The notes under the pieces are model-generated. The model ran no database searches. It was not told where the DNA came from and saw only the letters and a list, made by a program, of their open reading frames with translations. Position numbers and translations under genes: made by a program. Shown here piece by piece: positions 11,627-22,425 of a stretch of 64,000 bases of DNA. The DNA is from Hymenochaete sp. R1 (Eukaryota > Basidiomycota > Agaricomycetes > Hymenochaetales > Hymenochaetaceae). Numbering within the stretch: the stretch's first letter is position 1; the number at the start of each line of letters is the position of its first letter. The DNA lies in NCBI GenBank assembly GCA_019400425.1, contig JAFREE010000004.1:62001-126000 (forward strand). The letters are read 5' to 3'.

Positions 11627-14091
11627 ATGGACGCCTTTAAATCCCTAGTTTCGCCTCTTGTCGGTGGGGCGGCGAGCAACAGCATGGTGGACGGGATGAA
11701 GCTGGTTGTACTAGGAGGAACCGTAGAAACAGCTCGTCGTCTGTCGAGCTCTGCCTGGTACGCGTCCCCTCTCCCTCTCGCTCCTAACCGAGTCATCCTC
11801 TCACGCTTATTTCATTTGCTTGTTCTAGGTCTTCCTTCGTCAACTGTATGTCCCTTTCACTCTTCACACCGCAGTAGACAATGGGAATGATTTCTAACTC
11901 AAATGCCCCTATCCAGCCTTCTTCCTCACCGCACACTTCTCGGAAGAAGACTATCCTTATGACTGGTTGATGCTCTGGCTGTCGAAACGGCCCGAATGGC
12001 AGCGCTCTCGCGAGTTCGAGACCACAACGCGTACTATCTCCCCTGGTATGAAGTCCTCGGTGGATAACTCCTTTGGGGATGACGACCTGGAGGACGCAGA
12101 GCCATCGAGCTCTGACGACTTGTCGCCAGGCATGGCGAAGACGCGTGTCGTCTTCCAACCCACATTCGACAGTACACACACCATCTTCTACCGGGGCCAC
12201 TGGCTACGTGTACGCCGAAGCAGAAAGAGCGACAGCGATTTGGAGGTGCTGTCCGTCAGGTGAGCCTTCCTTTCCCCGCAATTGTCGTCCTTGTATCGAA
12301 GGCTCGCTTCGGAGGTCGGAGACCCTTTCCGGTCATCCCGATTATTCGGTTCTCGGTTTGAGCCACATCTCCAGCGCGTTCTAGATTTGGCCCCGCCTTT
12401 GCTGACAAATATTTATCTATTTTCCCACAGCGTCGTTGCTCGCAATAACAGTGTCTTGAAGCAGCTCGTCCTTCAGGCCAAGCGCGAGTATGAAGCAGAG
12501 GCCATTCACCGGATACAAATTTACTTCGCAGACGCGCATGGGTCTTGGAGATGGACGGATTCGCGCCACAAGCGTCCTATGGAGTCTATTGTATTAGAAC
12601 CTGGTGTGAAAGAGATGCTTCTTTCTGATACCAGAGATTTCTTGCGGTCAGAAAAGGTCAGTTGAATCTCTTCTCCACATGACAAGCTGGGGGAAGGTCA
12701 GAATTCATCATCTTCGTCTTCTTAGTGGTACGCTGATAGGGGCATTCCATTCCGGAGAGGTTATCTCCTTCATGGTGTTCCCGGGTCAGGCAAATCTTCT
12801 TTGATTCATGCAATTGCTGGTGCCCTCATGCTCGACATCTACGTCGTTTCGTTGTCATCTTCTTGGATGAACGACTCCACTCTTACGACGTTGATGGGTC
12901 GCGTCCCGAACCGGTGTATCGTCCTTCTCGAGGATCTCGATGCTGCATTCACACGTTCGACATCGCGTGACCACGGGTCAACCGGTGCCCCTGGTCCCCG
13001 GAGACGAAATGGGAACAATTCTTCTGATAACAAAGATGATTCGGACACTGACGACGATGACGACAATGGGAACAATAAGAATAAAAAGAAAAAGAAGGAC
13101 GACTCCCTTTCTGAAGTCAACACGCTTTCTCTTTCAGGCTTGCTCAATGCCCTTGATGGTGTTGCTGCGTCTGAGGGTCGTATCCTCTTTGCGACAACGA
13201 ATCACCTTGAAAGGCTCGACCCTGCCCTCTCACGCCCAGGCCGCATGGACGTATGGGTAGAATTCAAAAATGCTAGCCCCTGGCAAGCGGAAGCTTTGTT
13301 CCGGAATTTCTTCCCCAGCTCGGATGAAGAATTCGAGGAGCGCGAGGGCGAGCTCGAAGGCGTCAACCTTCCAAGCGTTCCGGGCACGCCTTCCACAACA
13401 GCATCTTCGAGCGCGTTCACTGATATTTCATCCTTATCTATCGGTGGCTCAAGCCAATCGTCATCATCAAGCGCCTCCCTTAAGTCGCCCGCTTCTCCGG
13501 CCCGCACGGGTTTCGGGTCTCAGAATACTGCTTATCTCCCGCCGCCACCTGATCCGGAGATCGCAGCTGCTTCCCACTCTGCCCGACCACTTGACGCTGC
13601 GAACTTGAACCGTCTTGCAAAGCAATTTGCTGATTCGATACCGAAAGACGAATTCAGTGTGGCCGCCCTTCAAGGCTGTGAGTTCTCCTTGCTTTCTCAC
13701 ACGTGAAATGTATTGATGGAGTTTTCCATCAGATCTCCTTAAGAACAAGTCGAGACCTGAGGCCGCGGCTGAAGGTGCGGCACCATGGGTGACCTCTGAG
13801 CGTGAGATGCGCGTGCGCCTGCAACGGGAGCGCGAAGCACGTGAGTTAAAAGAAAAGGTGGAGCGTGAGCAACGGAGGAAGGAGGTGCGAGAGAGGCGAG
13901 CACGGGAGGCGAAGGAGAAGGAAGAAAAGGAGCGCGAGGAAAAGGCCGAGAGGGACAAGAAGGAACGCGAGGGAAAAGCTGCTGCGGCTGCCACTACGGT
14001 ATCGTCGAACGTGGCCGCGATACCTCCTCCCCCTCCTCCACCAGCACCAATTGCCAAGCCCGATGAGGCTGAGAGCGGTGACGAGTGCTGA
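11627..14091 (+). CDS. BCS1-like AAA ATPase (mitochondrial chaperone BCS1 family)
   Basis: Exons 11627-11757, 11829-11845, 11917-12259, 12431-12656, 12726-13677 and 13733-14091 give 675 residues. The N-terminal BCS1-specific domain includes LTAHFSEEDYPYDWLMLWLS and YRGHWLRVRRSRKS. The AAA core follows with RGYLLHGVPGSGKSS (Walker A), CIVLLEDLDAAF (Walker B), ILFATTNHLERLDPALSRPG (sensor 1 and arginine-finger region) and MDVWVEF. Mitochondrial Bcs1 is an inner-membrane AAA translocase that inserts the Rieske protein into complex III. Agaricomycetes carry many divergent paralogues, so the mitochondrial role is uncertain here. Three things are odd. A charged, low-complexity Asp/Asn/Lys insert sits between Walker B and sensor 1. 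A Ser-rich insert follows the FRNFFPSSDEE segment. The C-terminal extension is a highly charged predicted coiled coil ending in a polyproline stretch. Exon 2 is only 17 nt. Confidence 0.88.
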
Positions 14092-14928
14092 CTAGATGCG
14101 CTTGAGGACTTAGAGACAGGCTTTGCACTAATTGCATCGAATGGTGCTTAGTGCTTGGTGTCTGCCGCTTTGACAATTTAACAGAAGGGTGCAATCTGGC
14201 ACTGCTTCGCAAGACTATCGATGACTTTCGTCACGTTCAAGCACGTCCCCCCACGAATAATCTCCCATTTTTATAAGCATTTCCTCAAACATTTTATCCT
14301 CATTTCAGTTCAATTTTTATCTTGACTCGACGCATCTCCTTACACCACACTCCCCGATTCCCCCCGGATCTAACTTCCTTTTGTATACTAATTAAACCTG
14401 AGCACAGTTCATATCTGTTACTTCCGTCGCTGTATAACATTGACCCTTGTTATTCTTTTTGACCTTCCTTGTTTCATAAGGCTTTCTTGTTCTGTGGATT
14501 GATTGACGTTTTTCCACCTTTTCTGCGCAATTGGTCGCTTGTCTTTTTTTTGGCGCTTTTTCATCGATCAACCATTTGGTACGACTCAAACCCACTTCCC
14601 CACAAGTTTTACATGATTGCGGTTTCGTTTTTGGTCTAGTAGTGTTATGAGAGCCCGTAAATCGTCGAAAAATACAATGGCATACGTGTTTACTCTCATC
14701 GACTCGAGCCAACTGCCTGTGCGCAGTAGTTCTGTTTCTTCAGATGTTGAGGATGAGACAAACTGCGCCAAACAACGCGAAAATCGACGCGTTTTCGGCA
14801 CGTGCGCCGAGGATGTCATACGTCCAGACCGACTTCGTTCTGTGCTTGTGTACGTACCTCTTACCCCTGCCATCACCTATACTTGAGTTTTGGTCGCAAA
14901 AAAATCAGCGCGAAATAGTCAACGCAAC
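14092..14928. other. Intergenic region between the BCS1-like gene and the next plus-strand gene
   Basis: T-rich 3' flank of the BCS1-like gene (14250-14400), then a probable promoter for the 14929 gene. Two overlapping minus-strand frames (14392-14712 and 14586-14876) exist but look incidental. A CT-rich core lies around 14850-14885. I see no RNA gene. Confidence 0.45.
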
Positions 14929-15731
14929 ATGGGAGGCTCGAGTTCCAAAGTCTCTCGAAAGCTCCCGACGAAACCTTCGCCGTCATGGGCGGGAGCAAGG
15001 ATGGAGAGAGTGCCTCCGCAGAGCACACGTCCGCCAGCACTGGCAGACGCTCTTGCAAGCGAGTCTAAGAATCCAGGTACGTTGCTTCACCGCTGTTCTC
15101 GCTCTTCCAATGGTGCTGAAGTTCTTTATTCGGGTTTTGTATTGGAAGCTATTGAGCAGGACGCAGGAGACCCTGATTTCCTCAAGAAACTCACTCAGCT
15201 CGGTCCTGTGAAGGTCGACCATCACATGTCCTCGTTCCAAGCTGTGCGTCTACTCTACTTCATAACATTTACTATCCAACGTCCCTTTACCCCATATCTC
15301 ATAATCTCAACCTCCACCCCGTTCAGAATCCCCACATGCACCACGTTCTCCAATCCCGATCTACCTCCGAGCAAGAAGCCGCCTCATTCACACCCCCACG
15401 CAACCGCCTCCTCGCCAGCGCCCTCTTCGACGCCCTAGAAGAGCGGAAACGGCTCGTAGACCGCTCACCGGAAGAGATGAGGAAGCTTGCATCGAGACAT
15501 AATGTCGATGCGGATGTGCTGGAGAGGTTGGCAAGGGTTGTGAATACGCCGAGCGAGGTGGAGGAGTCGAGGAGGAAGGTGGTGGATGAGGAGGGGCAGG
15601 AGAGGTATACGGTACTGGTAAGTTCATTATGGATTCGTTATGCTCGATATTGGTGTACTGACTGCGGATTGTAGGCTGGTTGGGTAGACCATACGACGGA
15701 TGTGCGAGAAACCGCTAGTAAATCACCTTAA
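14929..15731 (+). CDS. Conserved-looking small protein with possible N-myristoylation signal
   Basis: Exons 14929-15076, 15149-15243, 15327-15617 and 15675-15731 encode about 196 residues. I do not recognise a named family. The start MGGSSSKVSRKLPTK fits an N-myristoylation signal (Gly at position 2, Ser at position 6) followed by basic residues, which would favour membrane association if used. The middle reads AIEQDAGDPDFLKKLTQLGP and VDHHMSSFQ. The last third is helical and charged (LFDALEERKRLVDRSPEEMR), with VLERLARVVNTPSEVEE near the end. I chose the acceptor before 15149 because it keeps AIEQDAGDPDF in frame; an alternative at 15167 would drop about six codons. It lies tail to tail with the next gene, 291 nt apart. 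The phase consistency of all four exons supports a real gene; the function is unknown. Confidence 0.7.
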
Positions 15732-16022
15732 ATCGACTCGGCCTAACCCAGCATAATCCACACATATGACTTTGTAATGATAGGGGTAATTACAATATAT
15801 TAATTCACATGCTCTGTACAAGGGTGACAAATCAATCCTTTGGGTCGGATTACCATAAGTGCCTCAATCTGGAGAAAGAGTTTAGAAGGCTTGATGTTGG
15901 AAAAGGTTTTCACCAACAGTACCTCGGAGCGCAAGGTCGCAGTGAGACCCAGCGCGGTTCCTTGACATCTCTGGGCTTGAGTCGATGCCGTTCGAATGAA
16001 ATGATAAAATGGGAGTGTATAA

Positions 16023-17285
16023 TCATAATGACCCAAAAATCTCATCTATCTCGTTCCTCTTCTTTCTCTTCTTCTTCGGTTCCTTTTCATCGTGTACTTT
16101 GTACTTCGAAGCCTTCGGGGCAGACGAGATAGAAGTGTTCTGCACGGTGGGTGGGATATAAGAGATAACAGACGACTTTGCAAGTGAGTTTTCAACAACT
16201 CGAGCGTCAGCCTTTGCAGTCTGCTGAGCATCATACGAATCTAAGAAATTGTTGCCGACGTCGAGACCAGTTTCTGCGCAGGGATTTGATTGCAATTCGA
16301 TAGGATTGTGATTAGACATGTACTGGCGTGCGTCCAATACAGGTGGAGATCTTTCGTTTTCATGTGGCACGCCGTTCCCTAAGATTCCTTTAGAAGTGTT
16401 TATTTCTTTCATGTTCTGACACCAAGCCAACATTAGCATGAAGCCAGTTTACAGCAGCAAAGATACGCACGATACTTGCAAGTAGTGAGGATAAAACGCT
16501 AGAAAGTTCCTCCATTGTTTCGGAGAACTCCGCCATGAGCATGTATAAACGAGAGACAATAGCGACGAAGAGGAGTATCGTTTGAAGAAAGTAGCTCGTT
16601 TGTAGCATCAGTTCCAGTGCACTAAACGGCTTGTCAAAAACAATACATTGATACGGGTGAGGTGACGTACTGATATGCCTTTTGATATCTTTCGCGCGCC
16701 TAGTGAGATGTCAGCTCTGTAAAAGACCTTGTATTTCTTTTATACGAACCTGACCGAGAAATTCGAGACATTCTTGCACACGACGCTTGCTGGGAGTGAC
16801 AAAAGATTTGTTCGGGACCTGTGACCAAGGACCTCTCAGAACCTTTGGGCTACAGACATTAGAATGCGCATGAGGTCAAGCATGACAATCACTTACTTTC
16901 GCTCCGAATCGTTCGAGGTGTAGAATGCATAGCGGAGGTCATCAACTAGTGCAGTGACTCGCAGTTCAGCAAAGCGACGGCCAAGCTTTCGAACTTCCTC
17001 TATTCGCCGCCAGAAAATAGCAGACCGATGTTGATTAACTCCTTTATAATAAAGACGTTCGAGGACTCGCAGTTCATCTTGGAAGCATTCTTCTAGGGGC
17101 TTAAGCTGTTGGGCAAAACCTCGGAGTTGCTTTAAAGTCGAGTCGATAGCGTGTATTTGATCCTGCGGAACTTCCGACCGGTCGACCGAGATGAGCTTCG
17201 GCTTCTTTGGATTCCGAGCTGCAGTCATCCAAGTCGAAATGATGACGATGGAGGCAGTGGCCAAGTCACGAATTAGTGAAGCCAT
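16023..17285 (-). CDS. NEPRO / RMP1-like nucleolar protein (RNase MRP-associated family)
   Basis: Exons 17285-16897, 16849-16750, 16699-16671, 16621-16471 and 16415-16023 give 353 residues, or 334 if the ATG at 17228 (MTAARNPKKPKL) is used. The first exon contains LERLYYKGVNQHRSAIFWRR and then EEVRKLGRRFAEL. This Asn-Gln-His-Arg plus Trp pattern is what I associate with the N-terminal domain of vertebrate NEPRO and yeast Rmp1, an RNase MRP subunit needed for pre-rRNA processing. It continues with LRGPWSQVPNKSFVTPSKRR and a hydrophobic helical part (YFLQTILLFVAIVSRLYMLM). The C-terminus ends in a strongly basic KEPKKKRKKRNEIDEIFGSL, a plausible nucleolar signal. The family assignment is by recalled resemblance only. 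It is divergent from the beta-adaptin gene with about 150-210 nt between starts. Confidence 0.65.
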
Positions 17286-17435
17286 TACTCAGGCCAAAGT
17301 GATGCATCTGATCGACAGCACCAGCTCAACTCAGACGAGCCTGTGCGGCAGACAACCGACTCTCTTCTCATCCTCATTGCACTTTCACGATTACGGCGGA
17401 GACGCCAACGACATCATTCATTGTAACGTTTGTCC
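17286..17435. promoter_or_regulatory. Shared divergent upstream region: NEPRO-like and beta-adaptin genes
   Basis: Only 150 nt separate the two proposed start codons, or 207 if the later minus-strand ATG is used. Both promoters must overlap or sit in the neighbour's 5' region. No clear TATA element is visible. Confidence 0.5.
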
Positions 17436-20164
17436 ATGAGCCAGGGTCAAGATGCCAAGTTCTTCCAGCGGGGAAAGATTCAGGTCCGTATTCTCACTGG
17501 CTCGGCGCGTGTCCTGAATGCCTAATGCGCTTTGAATGTCTTGCAGGAGTTTCGTGCCGAGCTCGCTGCGGCCGAGGCAAAGGACAAAAAGTTCCAAAAA
17601 CGAAAGGTCGTACTTAAGAAGATTGTAGCAAACATTACGATGGGCAACGACAGTATGTTGGAATAACCTGAAAGCTCACACGAAAACGATTGATTCACCA
17701 TCCGTCAGTGTCCCCGCTGTTCCCAGACGTTGTTGCTTGCCTAGGAACTCCTCTGCTTGAGATCAAGAAAAGTACGTTCTCGAGCAAATCAAACAAATAC
17801 ATCCGCCAACGCTGAGCTACCAAAGTGGTGTATCTATTTCTTGTTAGCTATGGGAGGTCAAAGCCGGACCAAATCCAGATCGTCATTCCGAGCTTCCTTC
17901 AAGTAAGAAGCATAGATCTTCTTCCTCGTACTCCGAGTCTTATGATCGAACTTAGGACTGTGCGGACCATAACCCACTAATTCGTGCCCTTGCCATCCGA
18001 ACTATGTCATATATCCCTCTACCGATTGTGACGGAAGCCATCACAGACCCTCTACGGCATGCATTGAAGGACAGGGATCCGTATGTCCGCAAAACGGCAG
18101 CTATCTGTGTTGCGAAGGTGTACATGGCAGACCCACGGCGAACGGAGCGTGCTGGTTTTGTCGAGCTTCTTCGCGACCTCATGATGGACGCGAACGCCAC
18201 GGTTGTCGCTAACGCTGTTGCAGCCTTAGTGGAGATTAGCGAAAGACACGATGGCGTTGCTTTCAAAGTCAACTACACTGTCGCGAACAAGCTGCTGACT
18301 GCTCTTCAGGAAAGCTCGGAGTGCGTGCTGATGTATGGCTGGGTATATCTCTACTAACTTGAGCGTAACAGATGGGGCCAAATTTATATCATGGATGCAC
18401 TCATGACTTTCGTACCGGCCGAATCAAAAGAAGCTGAAATTATCGCGGAACGAATTATAATTCACCTTCAGCATGGTAATTCGGCCGTCATTCTTACAAC
18501 GATAAAAGTGCTCCTGTACCTCATGAACTACATGGAAAATAGGAAACTCGTCGAACACATTTGCAAGAAGATGGGACCACCGTTAGGTACGTCACTGTGA
18601 GTGAGCTGACGTTATTCTTTGCTGAATTTATGAATTCAGTAACTATGTTGTCTTCGGGCCCGGAGGTCCAATATGTTGCCCTCCGCAACATTCTCCTAAT
18701 CATTCAGAGGAGACCCGCAGTCCTCAAGAACGACGTTCGGGTATTTTTCTGCAAATACAACGATCCTATTTATGTCAAGCTTGCGAAGCTAGAGATTATG
18801 TACCGATTAGCCCGTGAAGATAACTTCAAGGAAGTGCTTACCGAACTTCAAGAGTGAGCGAGACGTTTTGTCGGTTTCGTTCTGAATTGGCAAATAACAT
18901 ATATTCGCAGGTATGCTTCGGAGGTGGACATTGATTTTGTCCGGAAAGCCGTTCGTTCCATAGGACGCCTGGCAATCAAAGTGGAAGCGGCTGCAGACAG
19001 CTGTATCGAGGTCCTTCTCTCCCTTATCGACACGAAGGTGACATATGTAGTCCAAGAAGCAACGATCGTTACGAAAGATATCTTCAGACGGTATCCAGGT
19101 CGGTATGAGGGTATAATCCCCAAACTCTGCGAGAACATGGATTTACTTGACGAGCCCGAGGCGAAGGCGGCCATGGTCTGGATCATTGGTCAATTTGCGG
19201 ATAAAATTGAGAACTCGGACGAGCTCCTGGACGATCTTGTGTACAATTTCTTGGAAGAGCCAACAGAGGTGAGTCAAGTGCCTTTTCTTGGCTTGACTGT
19301 TTTTATAATCAATTTATAGGTTCAATTGGCATTATTATCGGCTGTGGTCAAGCTCTTCATCTACAAGTCAGACTCGGATACAAGCAAGGATATTGTACAT
19401 AAAGTGCTGAAATGGACAACTGAAGAGGTAGACAATCCAGACCTGCGTGATCGAGGGTTCATGTATTGGCGGTTACTTGCGATCAGTCCTTCAAATGCCG
19501 GAGAGGTTGTCCTTGCAGAAAAGCCGCCTATTACTACGGACTCGGATCGTATGGATAGGGGCTCTTTAGACCAATTGCTACTGCACACTGGGACGCTTGG
19601 TAGCATATACCACAAAAACCCCGAGGTATGCTATCAAGTTACTCGTTTTACTTTCACTACAATGCATCGTTTTAATACATTTTACAGACGTTCATTCGTA
19701 ACGCGAAACCGAAGGCCCTCGCAGATAGTCCAGCTTTGAACGAGAAATCTCGGGCCGTTCTTGTTGCGCCCGCTCCTGAACCCCTTCCTCCCTCCATCAC
19801 TAGCATTCCCGGGCCACCCATGCCCCCACAACGATCAACTGATCCGGTCCCTTCTGTACCGCCTATACCAGGACGGCCAGATGTAGCTTCTCCCCTTCCT
19901 GCCAGTATGTCTGCGCCAGTGGCTGGCCAGAGCTTGCTTGTCGACCCGGAGGCGGATGAGGGTGGGGTGGACGTCGACGGCGGTGGTGAGGTCGGGTCTG
20001 ACGAGGGAGAGGCGGAGGAGCATTTACGGCCGAACGGGGGCGGGATGGACCCATACGCGGCGCTGGGGAGTGCATTTGGGAATCAAATGACGGACGAACC
20101 GAAGTCGATTGGGAACGGATCTGCATCGAAGCATGGTGATGAGGATGATTTGTTGGCTTTCTAA
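17436..20164 (+). CDS. AP-complex beta subunit (beta-adaptin; AP-1 beta most likely)
   Basis: Ten exons: 17436-17484, 17547-17652, 17709-17771, 17826-17902, 17956-18320, 18372-18586, 18640-18853, 18911-19268, 19321-19625 and 19688-20164. They encode 742 residues. Hallmarks of the beta-adaptin trunk are clear: [89 protein letters not shown] and [11 protein letters not shown]. Adaptins build the clathrin-coat adaptor complexes that sort cargo at the trans-Golgi and endosomes (AP-1) or plasma membrane (AP-2). The protein ends in a Pro-rich hinge and an acidic tail (DEDDLLAF). There is no C-terminal appendage domain of the metazoan beta type. Beta-1 and beta-2 trunks are hard to tell apart by eye, so AP-1 is the likelier but not certain call. 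The motif LLDPE-like clathrin box is approximated by SLLVDPEAD. Confidence 0.93.
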
Positions 20165-20460
20165 GATTCCCTTTTCTTTGGTGTGTATTATTGATTCGAA
20201 ACGTCCTTGAACATCTGCGATTCGTCCTACGTCATCCACCACTAATATTGCTCCTTTTCTTTGTACATTCGTCGTTTTCTACCTTTTTGTTTTGCTTTGA
20301 TTGTATTCTCGATCTGACCCCGTGTTCTTATGTATATGGATAAATACGCCGCCTTTCATCAAATAAATACATTCCTAAGCACTGAGAACTATCCAAGAAA
20401 GATATAGATCGTTAAAGATGTTACAAACACTAGATTCTCGGAGGCAAGGGGTCATCTTTT

Positions 20461-22069
20461 TCAGTCATACGTCGGACGAATGATGCCTTTCGCACCGTAC
20501 CATTCGCCTTTAACCATCTTGTCAAAGTACACATAAGGGAAGAAATCACGTTTCATGTGATAGAAGAGTCGACTCGGCTTAGACTGGTCGCCCAGATAAT
20601 TTGCGAACGTCTCCTGAGGTACGAGACCGTACTTGAACTCGGCGAGCATGAGGTGGCCGTAGTCGGTAAGAAGCTACGCGGGGGATGTGAGAGAGCGATC
20701 GACAGTCTAGGATAAAAAGAAGAGCTCACAGGACAACTGGTATACCCATCGTACTTCCCACTGCTCAATTTTCCCGTATCGATAAATCGGAAGACATTCT
20801 CCGAGAGTACAGGGGCTTGAGCAGTGATAGCCGCCGCGGTCTTGCTAGTGGGCAAGCTTGAGCAATCACCAATGGCAAAAATGTTGCTGTACTCCGGGTT
20901 CTTGTGCTGAAGAGTCGCATCATCGACGCTAACCCAACCTGCCTGATCCGCGATCGGGCTGTTCTTAATGACGTCCAAGGGACCCATCGGAGGTACGGCA
21001 TGCAGGATGGAGAAATCCGTCTTCACTTCCGAGCCGTCGCTCTTTTTGAAAGTAGCAATACGGTTGGCAGCGTCAATCGACACTAGATTATGCTGGAACT
21101 CGGCATGGATACCGCGTTCCTTTCGTAGCGCGTCAAGAGCATCGGAGTATTTCTTGACAGAGAACATGGTCGGCATCCCGTTCCAAAACTCGACTTTCAC
21201 TTTGTCTCCACGGTTCGTTCGCCTGTACCGATCCCACGCCATGTTCAGGATCTTTTGTGGGGCACCTGCACACTTGATAACACCCGCGGGTTGCGTGAAG
21301 ATCGCCTTCCCGGTTTGTAAAGCATCGATATCGTTCCATGTCTTGTCGCATGTTTGGTAAGAATAGATAGACGACACGCCCGAATTTTTGTCTGCTAAAG
21401 CGTCAGGAAGACCTTTAATACTATCCCAATTGATCTTGAGGCCGGTCGCTACGACAAGGATGTCATAAGAAACAGTACGGCCAGAGGAAAGCTTGATGGA
21501 TGAAGCTTTGGGGTCGAAGGACTGAACGTTGTCCGGTACGTGGGCGATGTGTTTTGGAACGAGAGAGGCCAGTGGCCTTCGGAGAGACTCTTTGTCTTTC
21601 AGGCCAGCACCGACCAAAGTCCTATGAGCGAATAGTCCACATTAGCTCGAGTCAGTTTGCTTCAAAAATAATCACGTACCACCCAGGCTTACGACGGAAG
21701 CAGTAAGAATGAATGCAAAGTCTGTAAGTCTAGAGAAGCCATTGAAGCAAACTTCCTCCACATACCTGATAATGATGATATTCAGAGCTATCTACAATTG
21801 CAACATCACCGTCCGCCAAGGGCTTCCCTGCGGATTTAAATCTGTTGTAGATCTGCGACGATACAGTGAGTCCAGCCGAGCCTATTGGTTAAGAGAAACA
21901 TCCGTCAGGTAAGTTTCTCTCTGCGCACATCAGCTTTGCGAAACTTACCACCGCCAATGACAAGGATCCGATATTTATCCTTCGAAGATGAAGCTGGATA
22001 AGCATTGGCCGCAGTGGCAAGACCACGTCTTCCCCTCGAAAGAGGCAGCAAGCCGGCCGGTAGCCTCAT
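20461..22069 (-). CDS. Sulfide:quinone oxidoreductase, mitochondrial (HMT2/SQOR type)
   Basis: Exons 22069-21949, 21881-21766, 21687-21680, 21621-20730 and 20673-20461 give 449 residues. The N-terminus MRLPAGLLPLSRGRRGLATA is basic and looks like a mitochondrial presequence. The FAD-binding motif reads RILVIGGGSAGLTVSSQIY across the first intron. VVATGLKINWDSIKGLP and IFAIGDCSSLPTSKTAAAI are the second FAD and NAD-like signatures of the family. Both redox cysteines known from human SQOR appear to be present, in VIKCAGAPQK and in YTSCPLLTDY. The enzyme oxidises H2S at the inner membrane, passing electrons to ubiquinone. The third exon is only 8 nt (CCTGGGTG). It is required to keep HHYQPGWTLVGAGL in frame, which matches the family's conserved YQPxWTLVG segment. 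It converges with the beta-adaptin gene and is divergent from the Mso1-type gene. Confidence 0.93.
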
Positions 22070-22425
22070 GGTTCAAGAATAAAGAGTTATCGTGGGTGTG
22101 AAAAACGGCCATGTTTCTGGATTAAATTGCTTTAAGGAGAGGGCAAAAGACGAAGAAATAGTGATGATGATGCAATTATTACAATTACCTGATTAGTGTA
22201 CAGAGCCTAACGTAAGACAATGATCGACGCTCTATCCTGTCTTGATATGGCAAGTGCTGTCTGTATGCTTCCCGCGTTGCTATCCATTCGACTTCGGGCC
22301 CGTATCCTCCTTCCCTTCCTTCGTACCATATCATACCATTTCCCCTCCAGCTGGTCTGGATCTCTCTCTATACCCATTTTATCTTCATTCTATCTGTGTC
22401 TGTATCTCTCTTTTCAACTCTTGCC
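22070..22425. promoter_or_regulatory. Shared divergent upstream region: SQR and Mso1-type genes
   Basis: The 356 nt between the two start codons hold both promoters. The right half (22300-22425) is rich in C and T on the plus strand, as before many fungal starts. No diagnostic operator was recognised. Confidence 0.5.

Noticed and set aside
14392..14876. Two overlapping minus-strand frames between the BCS1-like gene and the 14929 gene, one with a Cys-His-Cys-Cys pattern (SKHVCHCIFRR, SCKTCGE)
   Set aside because: No intron signals link them to anything, codon use is unlike the neighbouring genes, and the Cys spacing does not fit a zinc finger I know.
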